From contig CM082576.2 in assembly GCA_040954595.2 (NCBI GenBank), positions 11,718,001 to 11,782,000 of the forward strand: a stretch of 64,000 nt of DNA. The letters are read 5' to 3'. A program made the position numbers and the translations under genes. Origin of the DNA: Balanoglossus misakiensis (Eukaryota > Hemichordata). This document shows positions 42,917 to 54,084 of the stretch, piece after piece (position 1 is the stretch's first letter; each line of letters begins with the position of its first letter). The notes beneath the pieces were generated by a model. That model was not told the origin of the DNA and did no database searches. It saw nothing but the letters and a program-made list of their open reading frames with translations.

Positions 42917-44223
42917 CGCAGGTTTGACTATGTGTGATTTTGACTCTCCAATGTAGCTCAACTCTGCCATGAACTCTAACCTATATCCCTCGATATCGGC
43001 TCAACACCTCAAGTGGACATGTTGTAGTGCTCTTCTTCAAATGACCGGGCCGACGACGATGATACTTGAACTCGTGGTATAAAAACGGCCGGGGCCTTAC
43101 GAAGTGACCCCGTACCCGTGTCTCCGACATACACCAACATGGCCGCATCAAGGGAGACACTGTAGTTCGTTTTCTTCGGGTCAGCCTTGTCGCAAGTCGT
43201 GCGAAATCGTGAAAGTGATGAATAAGTATCCATATTTCCTTTAATCGGATCTTAACCCGACAACATCTTTATATGACTGTGTTCTCTTGCTCACAGCTAT
43301 ATATGGTATCACATTACATGTACATGTATTGGGTGTTCTTTCCGGCACACGTCGACCACAATTTTATCTATGCTACCTAAAATGATGAAATACATGTACC
43401 CTGTTCTTGGCGCTGTTTCACAGAACCTCTGGCACATGAAGCGTAGCCGAAATAATAAAGATTACGATCTCGACCTGCCAATAAGTGGAAAATTTATGGC
43501 AGTTGATTACGATGTATGACACAAAATGCTTGGATATTCGTAACGGCTGGTGAATGGGGAACGGCCTATGAAAGGAACGAAGAGAAACAGCATCATTAAT
43601 TTTATAAATAATTTATATGTAATTGATTATATACAAAGTTGTATTGAACAGTTCATATAAATCGGTTGCAGGTCAGGTACCCCGCCACCTGTGGATGTTT
43701 TGACCCAAGTCAGTTCGACCCCCAATTTTTCAACTACCGGCCTCCTCGCTTCGACCCTGTACTGTACCCTACGCACTTTTAAATGTTTTTCAATAACATG
43801 CCGAAATAGTCTCATTCTTTTGTACACAGGCCTAGTTGAAATAATCTAGCATGTAGCCATGTTTTGCGTTCAATCATCACAGTCTGTGCAGCAACTGTGA
43901 AAGGGTGTGTAGGCCTATGCGTACGTGCCGCCTGACGGGCCCACTTTTCCATAACCATCTTGATTTGGCGTACTTTGGGGTTCTGGTTCGGTTGAGGAGC
44001 GGAAAGCACGTTCGGCCTCTTTTTTCTTTATTCGTGGGAAATATGTGCGACAGTTATTTGAAAGCGAGCCAACAGATTACAACAGAGCATGTGAATGGTT
44101 CTGGGACTGTGGTAGAACTGTTTCGGAGTGTTCGGAGGCATGTGTCACCCGGGATGTTTTGAAACGGCAGTTCCGATTATCGACGGGTAGGGCTACACTG
44201 AGTAGGTGTGCCCCTACAACGAC

Positions 44224-44250
44224 CAGTCTGATTAAAATCAGATGTAGAGT
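44224..44250. mobile_element. Fragment matching the end of the 53.9-kb element
   Basis: CTGATTAAAATCAGATGTAG here matches the end of the inverted-repeat element at 53926-54084 almost base for base, but no second arm follows. It is probably a truncated copy or solo end. Confidence 0.55.
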
Positions 44251-44701
44251 TTATTAGGCGCTGTTCTGTTCTCGGTGTAGCATCCGTCATGCACCATGAA
44301 ATGTAGTGCGCCCCCAAACATAACAAGTGGAAGTAACTTTAATCCAGCCCTACGCTCAAATTCGGTTCCAAATTTGTTTCTGTTTGGGTGGATGCCCTCT
44401 TCAAGAAGAATCCTATCAAAGAAAATCAAAAGGTTGCCTTCAACCGACAGATATAAAGTTGTTTCCCTGGCCGTTTGTAGTCGATATGCATGACCATGTC
44501 TTCTCGGTGACTTGGGACACGAGCTTCACGTATCCGAAAACTAATTCACACCGAAAGGTGGCCTCATATTGCCCGGAAGTGAACTCACAAACTCGCAGCA
44601 ACGATACAAACGCAAGTCTGCACGATACTGTGCCTCACAGAGAGTATTTGGCTGAACATATCTGTAGTGTTTATTGCGAAGGAGTTACCTGAATAGTTGT
44701 G

Positions 44702-46656
44702 ATGGATTTCGGTGTCGAAAAAACGAGCGCTGGGCCTGGCTTTGTTGGTATCAAGTTTTGTCAAGAATGGTAAGTGTTGACTTGTTGTACACAATGCGGA
44801 GGCCACACTGCAGCCTCGTGTGTGTACAATCCTCTCTAAGTGGACATTCTCTACAGTGGGAGAAAGACTTGGAATAGTGAAAACTTGTGGCATGATTTCA
44901 GTGTAGGGTAGCGAACGCATGTACATGTAAGATGGCGTGCGTCGAGCTCGAGCCACCCTCCACTTTTATATATGTTACTGTTTCTGGCAGTGTTAGTGCA
45001 GATACGCCATCTTGTTGAATGTTCTGACAGTAGTACCAGCTGTAGCAATCACACCTAGGATCGGTACCACAGGCAGTTACTAGTACTTGATCCTCATTTA
45101 CACGCAATGTCATTGTCAGTGATTTGCATGAATTTTACATTACAATACAAATGCTGATCAGATGGTTTGGCAGTCGTGTATGCCACCATTTCTGTAGCCT
45201 GACTAACCTTGTGCCAAACACGTGAAACTCATTGCAACATACATTTCTTTAACGGGATAACTTACCAGGGTTACACAAGGATTTTAATTTATTTATTGTT
45301 TTATTTTTGTAACAGTAACAATATGTTGTATCCAAAGGAAGATAAAGAAAATAAAGTCTTACTTTATGCGGTAAGTGACTCCAAAAGCACAACTTTTCTT
45401 TTTAAACATAAGATAACTTTCTTTAGTTTCTTGTAATATATATTATTTATATTGCTGTGCCTTAGTTAAATGTACTCAATGACCAGTTGTCATGACTTAA
45501 CTATTAGACAACACATGAATAACTTTGTCTTCCATCACTTAATTTTGGTCAATACTAAACATTGTATCATAGTAATATTCAATGCCATGTTAAAGGCTAT
45601 GAGTTGAGTAGTACCAACCGATGATTTGCCATATGTCAGTGTGCACAGAACAACGCAATTAAGCCTGAATTCAAAAGAAACTAGAATAACTGTTGTAATC
45701 TTGGCTATATATCACAGTCATTCTAGTTAATAAATGTCATCTGCATTTCAGTGTCGGAATTGTGACTACCAACAGCAAGCAGACAACACGTGTATATACG
45801 TCAATAAAATCCAGCATGAAGTAGAGTAAGTATCGCAAAGTCATCGTCAAACTGACCACTTTATTTTAAGACTCAGACATTTCACGTTATTCATCTTACA
45901 GCTGCATTGGCCTTACTTGTGCAACAAGGAGTTGGCTGAATCTGTACTATGTGACAAATATTCGTGAGGGGATACATGTAGAATCTTGGAGATTATCATG
46001 TATAGAAATTAAACCCATGTAGCTGGCTGCACTCATACACCTGTATCTTTTCTAGCTTGGGTAGTGTTGTTCATGGAAGCAATAGAGCTTCTTGTGCAGT
46101 GATCGTGGAGAGGGTCTTCTGAGTGCTGTACACAAAAGCTTGCTGGACACACAAACACACACACGTGAAAAATACTGAGCATCCATAGCTCTCATTTTAG
46201 AGTGCTTTTAGAGAATTCTGCGAATACTTATCTTGCAGTGAGTTGACGCAGATTGTCGCTGATGTGATAGCAGATCCAACCCTTCCACGAACAGAAGACC
46301 ATCCGTGTCCGAGATGTGGGCAGAGAGAAGCAGTGTTTTTCCAGTCACAGTCCGCTAGGGCAGAGGTAAGTATTCTGCTGGTTACTGTCTTTTTGTACTC
46401 TGTCACTGACTGACTGACAGACCGAACAACTCACTCACCTACTAATGGATACATCAGAAATTGACAGACAGACAGAAGATAGATCATACTTGTACATGTA
46501 TTGTCACTGAAATGAGACTTAAATCTGCTTTTCGGACCTGTCTCTTGTTTTTCTTGGACAAAACTCACTGATATTGTGTCTATTTCATTTCAGGAGGGAA
46601 TGAGACTTTACTATGTGTGTGCAGCGCCAAACTGTACACATCGATGGACAGAGTGA
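44702..46656 (+). CDS. POLR2I: RNA polymerase II subunit RPB9, 128 aa
   Basis: Five exons: 44702-44769, 45316-45370, 45752-45825, 46239-46365 and 46594-46656 (TGA). The sum is 387 nt, in phase. It encodes RPB9, a small zinc-binding subunit of RNA polymerase II involved in start-site choice, elongation and transcript fidelity. Two zinc ribbons are complete: C20/C23 with C42/C45, and C89/C92 with C117/C122. Strongly conserved stretches include [40 protein letters not shown] and the C-terminal THRWTE. Length is close to the human protein (125 aa). The first exon was found from the phase-2 junction inside the codon for C23 and the motif [12 protein letters not shown]. The first dozen residues ([11 protein letters not shown]) differ from vertebrates, as is common at this end. 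Confidence 0.97.
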
Positions 46657-48250
46657 AGTTGGATTTTGTCATTTTGACAACAGGTTTTGATCCGTGTCCT
46701 TTAACATTTTAAACTGACTTGACTTTTTGGTTCCAGTTTTAGAGTAAGAAAGTAAAGAAAATTAATTTATGGCTAGCCTTATTCCCTTTTTTTGCAAACA
46801 CTGCCCTCTACGGCCAGATTGATACGAGTTTAGCGGTACATTGAGGGTGAAGTCACCATTTATTTCATAACAACAGGTCAAGGCATTTCATTTGGACAGT
46901 TTTCCATTTTTTCTCTGGAGCTTGGCCATGTAAATTTGGAAAAAAAACACTTAAGTGTAACATTCTTTTTGGAAAACGTTCCATTTCACAAATATGTTAT
47001 TGTCTGAGTTGGTGATTGATTGGAGACATTGCCACCATGTTTGCACAAATTAATGTGAACTAAAGTCTGCACTTACTACGTTTTTGGCCTTGGAATTGTG
47101 TATTAGAGGACTGTCACTGCATGAAGAGGTGAGACATTATTGTTTCATGACGATATGGGGAGGGGGCGACCGAAATCACTATGGGTGTATGTGTATAGGC
47201 GACTTCAAGTTGTCTTCAGTGAATTGGTGTGTCCGGCGGGGTGTAGGCAGCAGTCTGAAAAAAACTCTTCTGCTCATAGTGTAAGCTTATTACCACGTTA
47301 TTTTTCCACAACAAGGCACTTCTGGTCTACATTACGTGCCTTTACAACACGATTTGCATGCTTCCCTCTCGGGGATACTATCCTTAGTGTCTTGAATCAT
47401 GGGTAATCGGATTGTCTGAAGTTCTTAAACTTATTTTGCATGTTTATAGTACAGTTAATTCGTATATTCTCACGAAGTATGTGCAAACAATTCGGTGAAG
47501 CCACCATTCATCAATATTTGTGTTTTCACCTTTATCAATGGATCCTGCGAACTTCGATTTTTAGCTCGCGTATCACGCGTTGACGCGCCTTTGAAACAAT
47601 CGATTTCTGAGTTGCCATGGGGACCACCATCGATCGAACTTCCGTTTACCCTGCGAACAGACTGGTGCCCGAGGAGTCTCGCTGACCACGGCGATGTGAT
47701 GTGAAAGTGTCGGGACTGTTTTGTTTGGTGTGTTTTGAACCAGCATGTCGGAAACACAAACACGGTGCCGCGGATTTCATCAGCCACGGGCGAGTTGGGT
47801 CTAATCGGATGTTGTCGGAGGCGCATGCAAGGAGGGCACAGCGTAATCCTATTGTCGTCGACTGCCCTGCAAAGTTCTTCTCGGCTGTTGCTGCCACTCG
47901 ATCAAGCCAGAATAACACCGCGTGTTATAGGCCCACTGAGTTGTGAACCTTTCCGGTAAAACGTCTTGCAATAGGATCTCGTTCTTTATAAATCAAGTTC
48001 GCCACGAAGTCTATAAAAATAATTAGCCGCGTTTGTCGACACTGCTTTGTGCAGGGATGTACAACTACGCTGCTACAGAAGTTTCATTAGGCGCCAGTCA
48101 GATGCAACTCGAGCAAATCGTCACCCTGCCTTCACAATCACTTTTAACCAAGTAAGTGCCCGGTAGAAACACATGAAGTTTTTGCCTATCAATCCGAAGA
48201 GGGTGTACATAACATAGACACTGAAGTGACTCCGAAGTAAATCTTAAACA
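46657..48250. other. Gap between RPB9 and the 514-aa orphan gene
   Basis: It begins with the 3' UTR of RPB9. From about 47.5 kb the sequence becomes richer in CpG, and the second half (47.5-48.2 kb) is probably the promoter and 5' UTR of the next gene. Overlapping frames here on both strands look like a by-product of base composition. Confidence 0.55.
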
Positions 48251-49795
48251 ATGGCGGAGTTTAGCCTGGTGCCCAAAGTATCACAGTGGGGGAAGAAACC
48301 AGTCCAGGAGAAAACGGTACTGGACGAGGACGGCAGACCGGTTCGCAGGAAGCCGATCACCAAGAAAGACCTGACGGAGCAAGCCGTGAAGGACAATCTG
48401 CTGGACACAAAGATATTGCAGAAACACCTGATCATGCTGGAGAACCACAAAAACAGGCGCTTGCACCAGATCGACCGGGAAGTGGTCGAGACGCAGCGGT
48501 TCCTCGAGCGCCTGGCGGCCGAGAAGCAGTCGCTGCGGGAACGGAGAGAATCGGCGGCGGAATTCGGCTACTCCCACGTCTTGCAGCAGATACTGAAATC
48601 GATGGGCCTGCCGACGGAAGCCCCGAAGTTCAAGCCACCGATTCAGCAGAACAAAAGCGGAGGTCGACGTACCGGTTCCGGCTCGAAGAGAGGGAGCGCG
48701 ACTCCGGCGTCGCTGGTGGCATCGCAGGGGCGGAAATCTTCGGCGCCTGCAAGTTTGCGAGGCGTTTCCGCGGCGCATCTTACACCCTCAGCTGCCAATC
48801 ACCAGTTCGAGGACAATATTCTCGGTACGAACGTAATCGGTCTTGACTTTGATCTTGAAAGTGAATCGACCGCTCACACGAATGAGAGAGACGACGTTTC
48901 TGACGACACGAGTATACGGTTACCCGACGATGACGACGATGGGGTAACTGATGGTAACGACGTGAGGAAATCGAAAAGCGAAAATAAGAAGGTGACGTTC
49001 GTGGGCGTCGGAAACGAAAGTGATGCAAACGACGACAGCGTGACGGAAATCGCAAACGCGGCGAATTCCACTGCCCGGGACGAGGTGGTGGACGAGACCC
49101 ACCTGCCCTGGGAACTGCGTCGCCTGCGGTGGGAATTGGCGAGGCGAGATCAGCCGAAATCACCCGAATTCCAAAGCCCGGCGATCCTAAAATGGAAGCA
49201 GATTCTCCAGGAGAAAAAGAAGTGTCCCGTACCGGAGTGCACTCTCCACGGCGAGCGGTACAGCCAGCTGAAGAGACGCGGCGACTCCGTCGGGAAGAGA
49301 CTTTCGTCTGCCGCCGTCCAATCCGTGAACAGCCACTTCTATCACTACGACGACGGGCGACCGTACCAGAGCACCGACTCGACCAGATTCCCGACCCTCT
49401 CGCCGGGATGGAAGAGCGCGAACAGCGATCCCAGTCGCCGGAGTGAAACACCCGGCACGACGTTCTCCTCGCCGAGTCCGAACATATTCAGGGATTTAGA
49501 CAGCGAAGAAGAAGAAGACGACGACGAAGCGAACACCGACCTGGGGAGCGTGGACGCCATATCGTCGGTGAGAAGGCCAATGAGGGGCTCAAACCGAGAA
49601 AAGATGGCGGTTTACAAAGAGGCGTCCCTGCGCAACGCCTTTGAGATCATGCGCAAGAGAGTGGCGTCGGAGGTACCCGAGCCGTTCAACAAAAATTACG
49701 GCGACCCTACCCCGAACTGGAAAATCTTGAACCCACTGAAATTACGCCTTCGCATCTTCCACAAGTCGCCGTTATATGTCAAATGGAAAATGTGA
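48251..49795 (+). CDS. Uncharacterised single-exon protein, 514 aa
   Basis: One open frame of 1,545 nt starts at ATG in a good context (AACAATGGCG), ends in TGA and has no splice sites. I do not recognise the family. Residues about 45-105 are highly charged and helical, probably coiled coil (LENHKNRRLHQIDREVVE). A Ser/Gly/Arg-rich basic stretch follows (about 135-170), then a low-complexity acidic region. Next is a compact module LPWELRRLRWELARRD with CPVPECTLHG, a possible two-cysteine site. Ser/Pro-rich sequence with an acidic run (about 416-425) follows, then a conserved-looking C terminus rich in Trp, Lys and Pro. Codons are rich in G and C at third positions, unlike the flanks, which supports real coding. 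There is a polyadenylation signal AATAAA at 50182. It appears soluble and without signal peptide, perhaps a nuclear or cytoskeletal protein. That is a guess. Confidence 0.85.
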   Translation: MAEFSLVPKVSQWGKKPVQEKTVLDEDGRPVRRKPITKKDLTEQAVKDNLLDTKILQKHLIMLENHKNRRLHQIDREVVETQRFLERLAAEKQSLRERRESAAEFGYSHVLQQILKSMGLPTEAPKFKPPIQQNKSGGRRTGSGSKRGSATPASLVASQGRKSSAPASLRGVSAAHLTPSAANHQFEDNILGTNVIGLDFDLESESTAHTNERDDVSDDTSIRLPDDDDDGVTDGNDVRKSKSENKKVTFVGVGNESDANDDSVTEIANAANSTARDEVVDETHLPWELRRLRWELARRDQPKSPEFQSPAILKWKQILQEKKKCPVPECTLHGERYSQLKRRGDSVGKRLSSAAVQSVNSHFYHYDDGRPYQSTDSTRFPTLSPGWKSANSDPSRRSETPGTTFSSPSPNIFRDLDSEEEEDDDEANTDLGSVDAISSVRRPMRGSNREKMAVYKEASLRNAFEIMRKRVASEVPEPFNKNYGDPTPNWKILNPLKLRLRIFHKSPLYVKWKM

Positions 49796-51885
49796 CGACA
49801 AAACTTTTTTTGGCCGGCCAGTACATTTTGATTTGTAGCACGCCCCAGAATTTGCAAGAAGCGAAAGTACCCGTATCTGGATTTGCCGTTTAAGATTGGT
49901 TTAAGATTGTGTACGTTTAATTTGACACATCGCAATGTGTACTTGTACTTAATATTGACTATAACATATAAAATGTCCATTCTTTTCCAAAAATCCGGAG
50001 AACTAGTGCGTAATAAGCAATTCACAGACATGTTTTTCTACCACTTTCCCCGCTTGGCATATTGTTCAGCAGACCCGGTGAACCAGTTGCATAGAAGGAC
50101 TAATACCTCTGATAATTCTCCGCTTAGACTTGACAAATCGAGACATGACCATGTAGTAGTGACAGTTTTAAAACTTTATTCAATAAAAATTAGGGTTAAA
50201 ATCTAAACAATGTCGTGCCGGTATGTTTCAGTAAAAAGAAAGAGGGAGAGAGAAAAAAACAATCGATACTTAGATTTGTTTGAAAAAAGAAACACAGTAA
50301 CACCATGTACTATTAAAAAGTCCCACTGTTCATAAAGCGAATTAGACATATAGTCTGTGGGTACTTAACCCTTAGCCAGGTATAATTACAAATGTATATT
50401 GGCAAACTATGACATGGCAAAATTATAGCAGGACACAGTCACTACGCACATTGTGTGGAGTGACTGTGGCCACTGATTTTATCATGTAATATGTGATTAT
50501 GGTTTGGCTACGGTCTATTACAACGTCGTCTTGTCGATCGGTGCTGTGGAATATTCCGATGATGACGTCACCGTTGTCGCAACTCGTTTTGAAATGAACA
50601 CACGTCAAGAGTCTGTGAAAGTCACCAAGTGTCACTTTTATGAGTGGAAAAAGAAAAGAACTTGACATCAAAGTGCTAAAATTAAACCTACACTATATAT
50701 TTGGCAATTACGTCACATTGTCTTCACTTGGCAGCGTTAGAAATGTATGTACAGACTTTTGAAGGAAAGCTACTTTAAGTTACAATCACGTGTTCTTCAG
50801 GCATTGAATTCACATCAGCGAAGTTGAAAAAAATACATGCGTATAATAACCAGCAACGAATGATGACGTGTATGTCTTCGTTGTGTTTCGTGCACATTTT
50901 TTTCTCCATTAGAGGGACATCGACGGAATCATTGTGGATGTTAACCTTCCTATTCAAGATTCATCGAAAGAGCATTTACAAAAAATATGCACAAAATCAT
51001 CACTTGTCTTGCATGTATCTCTTTCAGCTTCGAAGACATCAATGTTCGACGATAGTACATACGGAAGCATAGGAACTCAGCTTGCGCCATTCAGCGCGCG
51101 GTGTCGCAAATTACAGTTTCGCCCTCAACGGCAACAGAATTGTGCTCTCTTCTGCAGCGTTTCAATCTGGGTTTACATCCGGGTTTATCAAGAGTCCCGC
51201 CAACAACGAATTGGAATGATAGCCACAGTTCAAGTTTGGCGAATGTGTGTAGAAAGTGGCGCGCTTTCAAAACCAGACCACCACACTACCGGTTTTTTTT
51301 TCGCGATTGAGAAAAATAATTCTGTTACCGTTGGGATTATTTCAGTTGCTCCGTTACGTTACTTTATACTATAACTTCTAAAATGAACGCGATTATAATT
51401 TGTACTATTCTAATGAATATAATTCGCTTATCAAAAAAGCCCATGCCTAACATTTTACGGGGATATCTCTAGGGGAGAATAAACTATAATGCTTTGAAAT
51501 TATACGAACTGAAAATTGCCCTTTAAACTATGCAACAGCTCCAAAAAGACTAGTCTATGTCTGTTGAAAAAGACTGAATGGGAGCCGAAAAGCACTGGAT
51601 GGGAAAGTATACAAAAAGTGTTGGTGTTTTGACTAGCTTTAATTTTCGTTGTTTTCTTTCTTTAAAAAGCACCGAGTAAAGGGGAGTTTTCAGTTTTACC
51701 TCATGAGTTTTAACTCGATACACCGAAATGGTAGCATAGGGGAAAAAAGACCGTACACACGAGAAACACACTTATTTCAGGAGTGGCTCTTTCTTGACAC
51801 ACAAGGCGCGGGCCGTCAGGAGAGCGGGTCGTCGCGATGGTATTAAAAGCTTGTGGCAAGAAGAACATTCACCGGCCGCCGGCGC
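49796..51885. other. Gap between the orphan gene and the PLAC8-like gene (converging)
   Basis: The first 400 bases are the 3' UTR of the orphan gene (AATAAA at 50182-50187). The right end should be the 3' UTR of the minus-strand PLAC8-like gene. No exon or RNA gene is recognised in the rest. Confidence 0.6.
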
Positions 51886-53653
51886 CTAGGCTGACACTTT
51901 ACCCTTTTCGATGTTGTCGAGTTCGCGGGACATCTGGCACGCAACGCACGGACCGAAACACGACGCGGCGCAGCAGTCCTTCATGATCGAGCCCTGCACA
52001 AGCACAGAAGAAGAAGAAAAATGGAAAGAAAAATTACCAGCTTGAAACCACTGACATGCATACTCACGTCACCACTGGGGGGGGGGGGCAATCCTCACAG
52101 AAATAAACAAAGACGCCGGACCCTCAGTCAGGAGGATCTGGCAGGTTGAAAGGCTGATGACGACAATAAAAAGCACGAATGCTATTTTCACTGAACCACA
52201 GAACAGTATATGGTCTGTATACAGTCTATGCTATTATTGCATGCCATTCTGCGTAGAAGTACTCTTTTCCAATTAAGTTCGCCTGTTTCTGGGTATATTT
52301 AGCAACTTTCCTCGCTATAGGCACGGTTTGCAGTCGATCGCACGCAGAGCAATCAAGAATACCTACCTCTATGTGGTGTTGGGTCCTGATTTTAGTACGC
52401 ATGACCGTCAGTGCCCCAGGCACACAGAATGGCACGCAGCAGTGTTCACCAAGACGGGTTGCCAACTGACACTGGAAACAAGGGAAACAAATCCAACCGC
52501 ACACACCTGGCACGGAAACAAAGAATATCGAACCGTTTCAGCGTCCAGTGACATACAACATATATAGCGACGCGGTTACGCGTAACGTATTAAGTTGCAC
52601 ATGTATATGTTATCTCGCTTGGGGAAGGGGGAAATATATTTTCCAACCGGGGAAAGAAGTACAGAATGTATAGGAATACATGTATTGCTTAATGTTTGTG
52701 TCGCCTGGTGGCGCACTTTCCCAGCAAGCTGCCCAGTCTCGATCGGTGGTCGCGATCGCCGGAGAAATGGTTTCAAAGAGCGCCACCGTGCGATACAAAA
52801 GTCACAAGATTATACCAAGCAGCTCAGTAGGCTAGCTTTGGAACAATTGCCAGCAAAGAGACGATTGGTAAATGGTCCGGCGGGTGTTCCGGGCCGGCCG
52901 AAGTACAGTGGGATTTTTGGTAATGGCAGCATCATCATGTTTTGCGCAAAACTAAAAGTGCTGACGTCACACCACGAGACTGTCTGATGTCAACTCACAT
53001 GATTTGCAGTCTTCAAAGCAACCCAGTAAACCAGTCGTCCAGTCTCTCTCTTGAAACGTCACCTGTTCGAGGTAGAAAAACAAACAAACAAACAAACATG
53101 ATATGCAAATGCAAATGTAAAACAGGATGAAACGTGGTATATTTACAGGGTTTGGCGTTTACATGTATACCTTACATGGCCTGTGAATACACTTTCGTTT
53201 TGGATACAACATTAGTGTCACGTGGGAGACAGTGTCCCATAACACACATCGTTATGCAGTCGCAATATATAGGTCCTTGTAATGTGCATCATGATGTGGA
53301 CATGTGTCAATTATGGACCATGGCTTGAAAACGTGACCCTATCAACATTACATATTTTTACTGTAAATGTAATAAATACTTCATCACTATGGTGATTCAT
53401 GGAGATAAATAGTACAGTACAATATCTGTGTGGTCACCTTCACCTTGACCGTGTACATTCACAGTGTCATTTTCTGCAAGAGGCCCCCCGCGGTGAAAAT
53501 CACCCTTCCTCGAATGGCCGGCCCAACCCTCTCACATCACACGCGTTGAAGTTGAACCCCATTAAGAAAATGCGGTCACACACATACCGTGACGTGTTGA
53601 GTGGTGACGACGGCGGTTGAACCCGGTTGCGTGGTAACGATCTGCTGAGACAT
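51886..53653 (-). CDS. PLAC8-domain (cornifelin-like) cysteine-rich protein, 125 aa
   Basis: Four exons on the minus strand: 53653-53588, 53062-52999, 52506-52367 and 51993-51886 (TAG). The sum is 378 nt, in phase. After a polar Thr/Gln-rich N terminus (MSQQIVTTQPGS), the PLAC8 domain runs from RDWTTGLLGCFEDCKSC to CVACQMSREL. It includes clustered Cys pairs (CGWICFPCFQCQ, HCCVPFCVPGA), TVMRTKIRTQHHI and GSIMKDCCAASCFGPC. Known members include placenta-specific 8, cornifelin and plant FWL/PCR proteins. They are small, with a Cys-rich hydrophobic core, linked to membranes, to cell-number control and in some cases to divalent-metal transport. The biochemical role here is unknown. A G run (52078-52088) lies in the last intron. 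Length and domain are complete. Confidence 0.94.
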
Positions 53654-53925
53654 TCTGATTGGTGGAATTGAAGATTATCTGAAAGAGAGAAAGGGGAATG
53701 ATGTCAGATAATCGGTGACACAAAGCCGGGGCAGATGCAAATGCACGGGGCGTTAATGTGAGAAGTGTATAAAAAGTGCACCGGCTGTGAAATCGACAAT
53801 CGGGTCTCTTATGCCGGTTTGACGTCACCATGTATACACAATTACAAGACAGCCCAGGGTGTAACCCAGGTTTAAAATAGACAAACATTTGATATCAGTA
53901 AAAATTGAAAGGATGTAGGATGTCC

Positions 53926-54084
53926 CCAATCTGATTAAAATCATATGTAGGGTACGGCGACTTCTTTAATCCTGCGCAGTGCGGTATTCTTATTCTCACT
54001 ATGTGAGGCGACAGCATAAGAATACCGTACCCTGCGCACGTAAAAGACGTCGCCGTACCCTACATCTGATTTTAATCAGATTGG
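53926..54084. mobile_element. 159-bp inverted-repeat element (MITE-like)
   Basis: The ends CCAATCTGATTAAAATCA and the reverse complement at the right edge extend into nearly full-length complementary arms of about 70 bp (GTAGGGTACGGCGAC, GCGGTATTCTTAT). A short unpaired centre lies near 54000. It is flanked by the direct repeat GATGTCC (53919-53925 and 54085-54091), which extends to 9 bp if the bordering C residues are counted. It has no coding capacity, and a related end occurs at 44.2 kb. It fits a non-autonomous DNA transposon; superfamily unknown. Confidence 0.85.

Larger units (their letters stand above)
36877..44701. other. Large gene-poor interval (7.8 kb)
   Basis: No exon that I can assign. 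It holds the promoter side of the SLC5 gene near 36.9 kb, a CAA trinucleotide repeat at about 38053-38079, a C run at 41860-41873, a small inverted-repeat element at 42766-42916 and an element-end fragment at 44224-44250. Open frames at 37.3-37.7, 38.7-39.2, 41.6-42.2 and 43.0-43.2 kb lack family resemblance and splice context. Confidence 0.6.

Noticed and set aside
43009-43233. 74-codon minus-strand frame with ATG
   Set aside because: Reasonable composition but no neighbouring exon, no known motif and no support beyond being open.
47470-47950. Overlapping frames on both strands upstream of the orphan gene
   Set aside because: They lie in a CpG-richer stretch that looks like promoter or 5' UTR; none resembles a protein family.
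48286-49451. Long overlapping frames on both strands within the orphan gene
   Set aside because: By-products of high GC codon use; the 514-aa frame alone has the good start context, full length and sensible composition.
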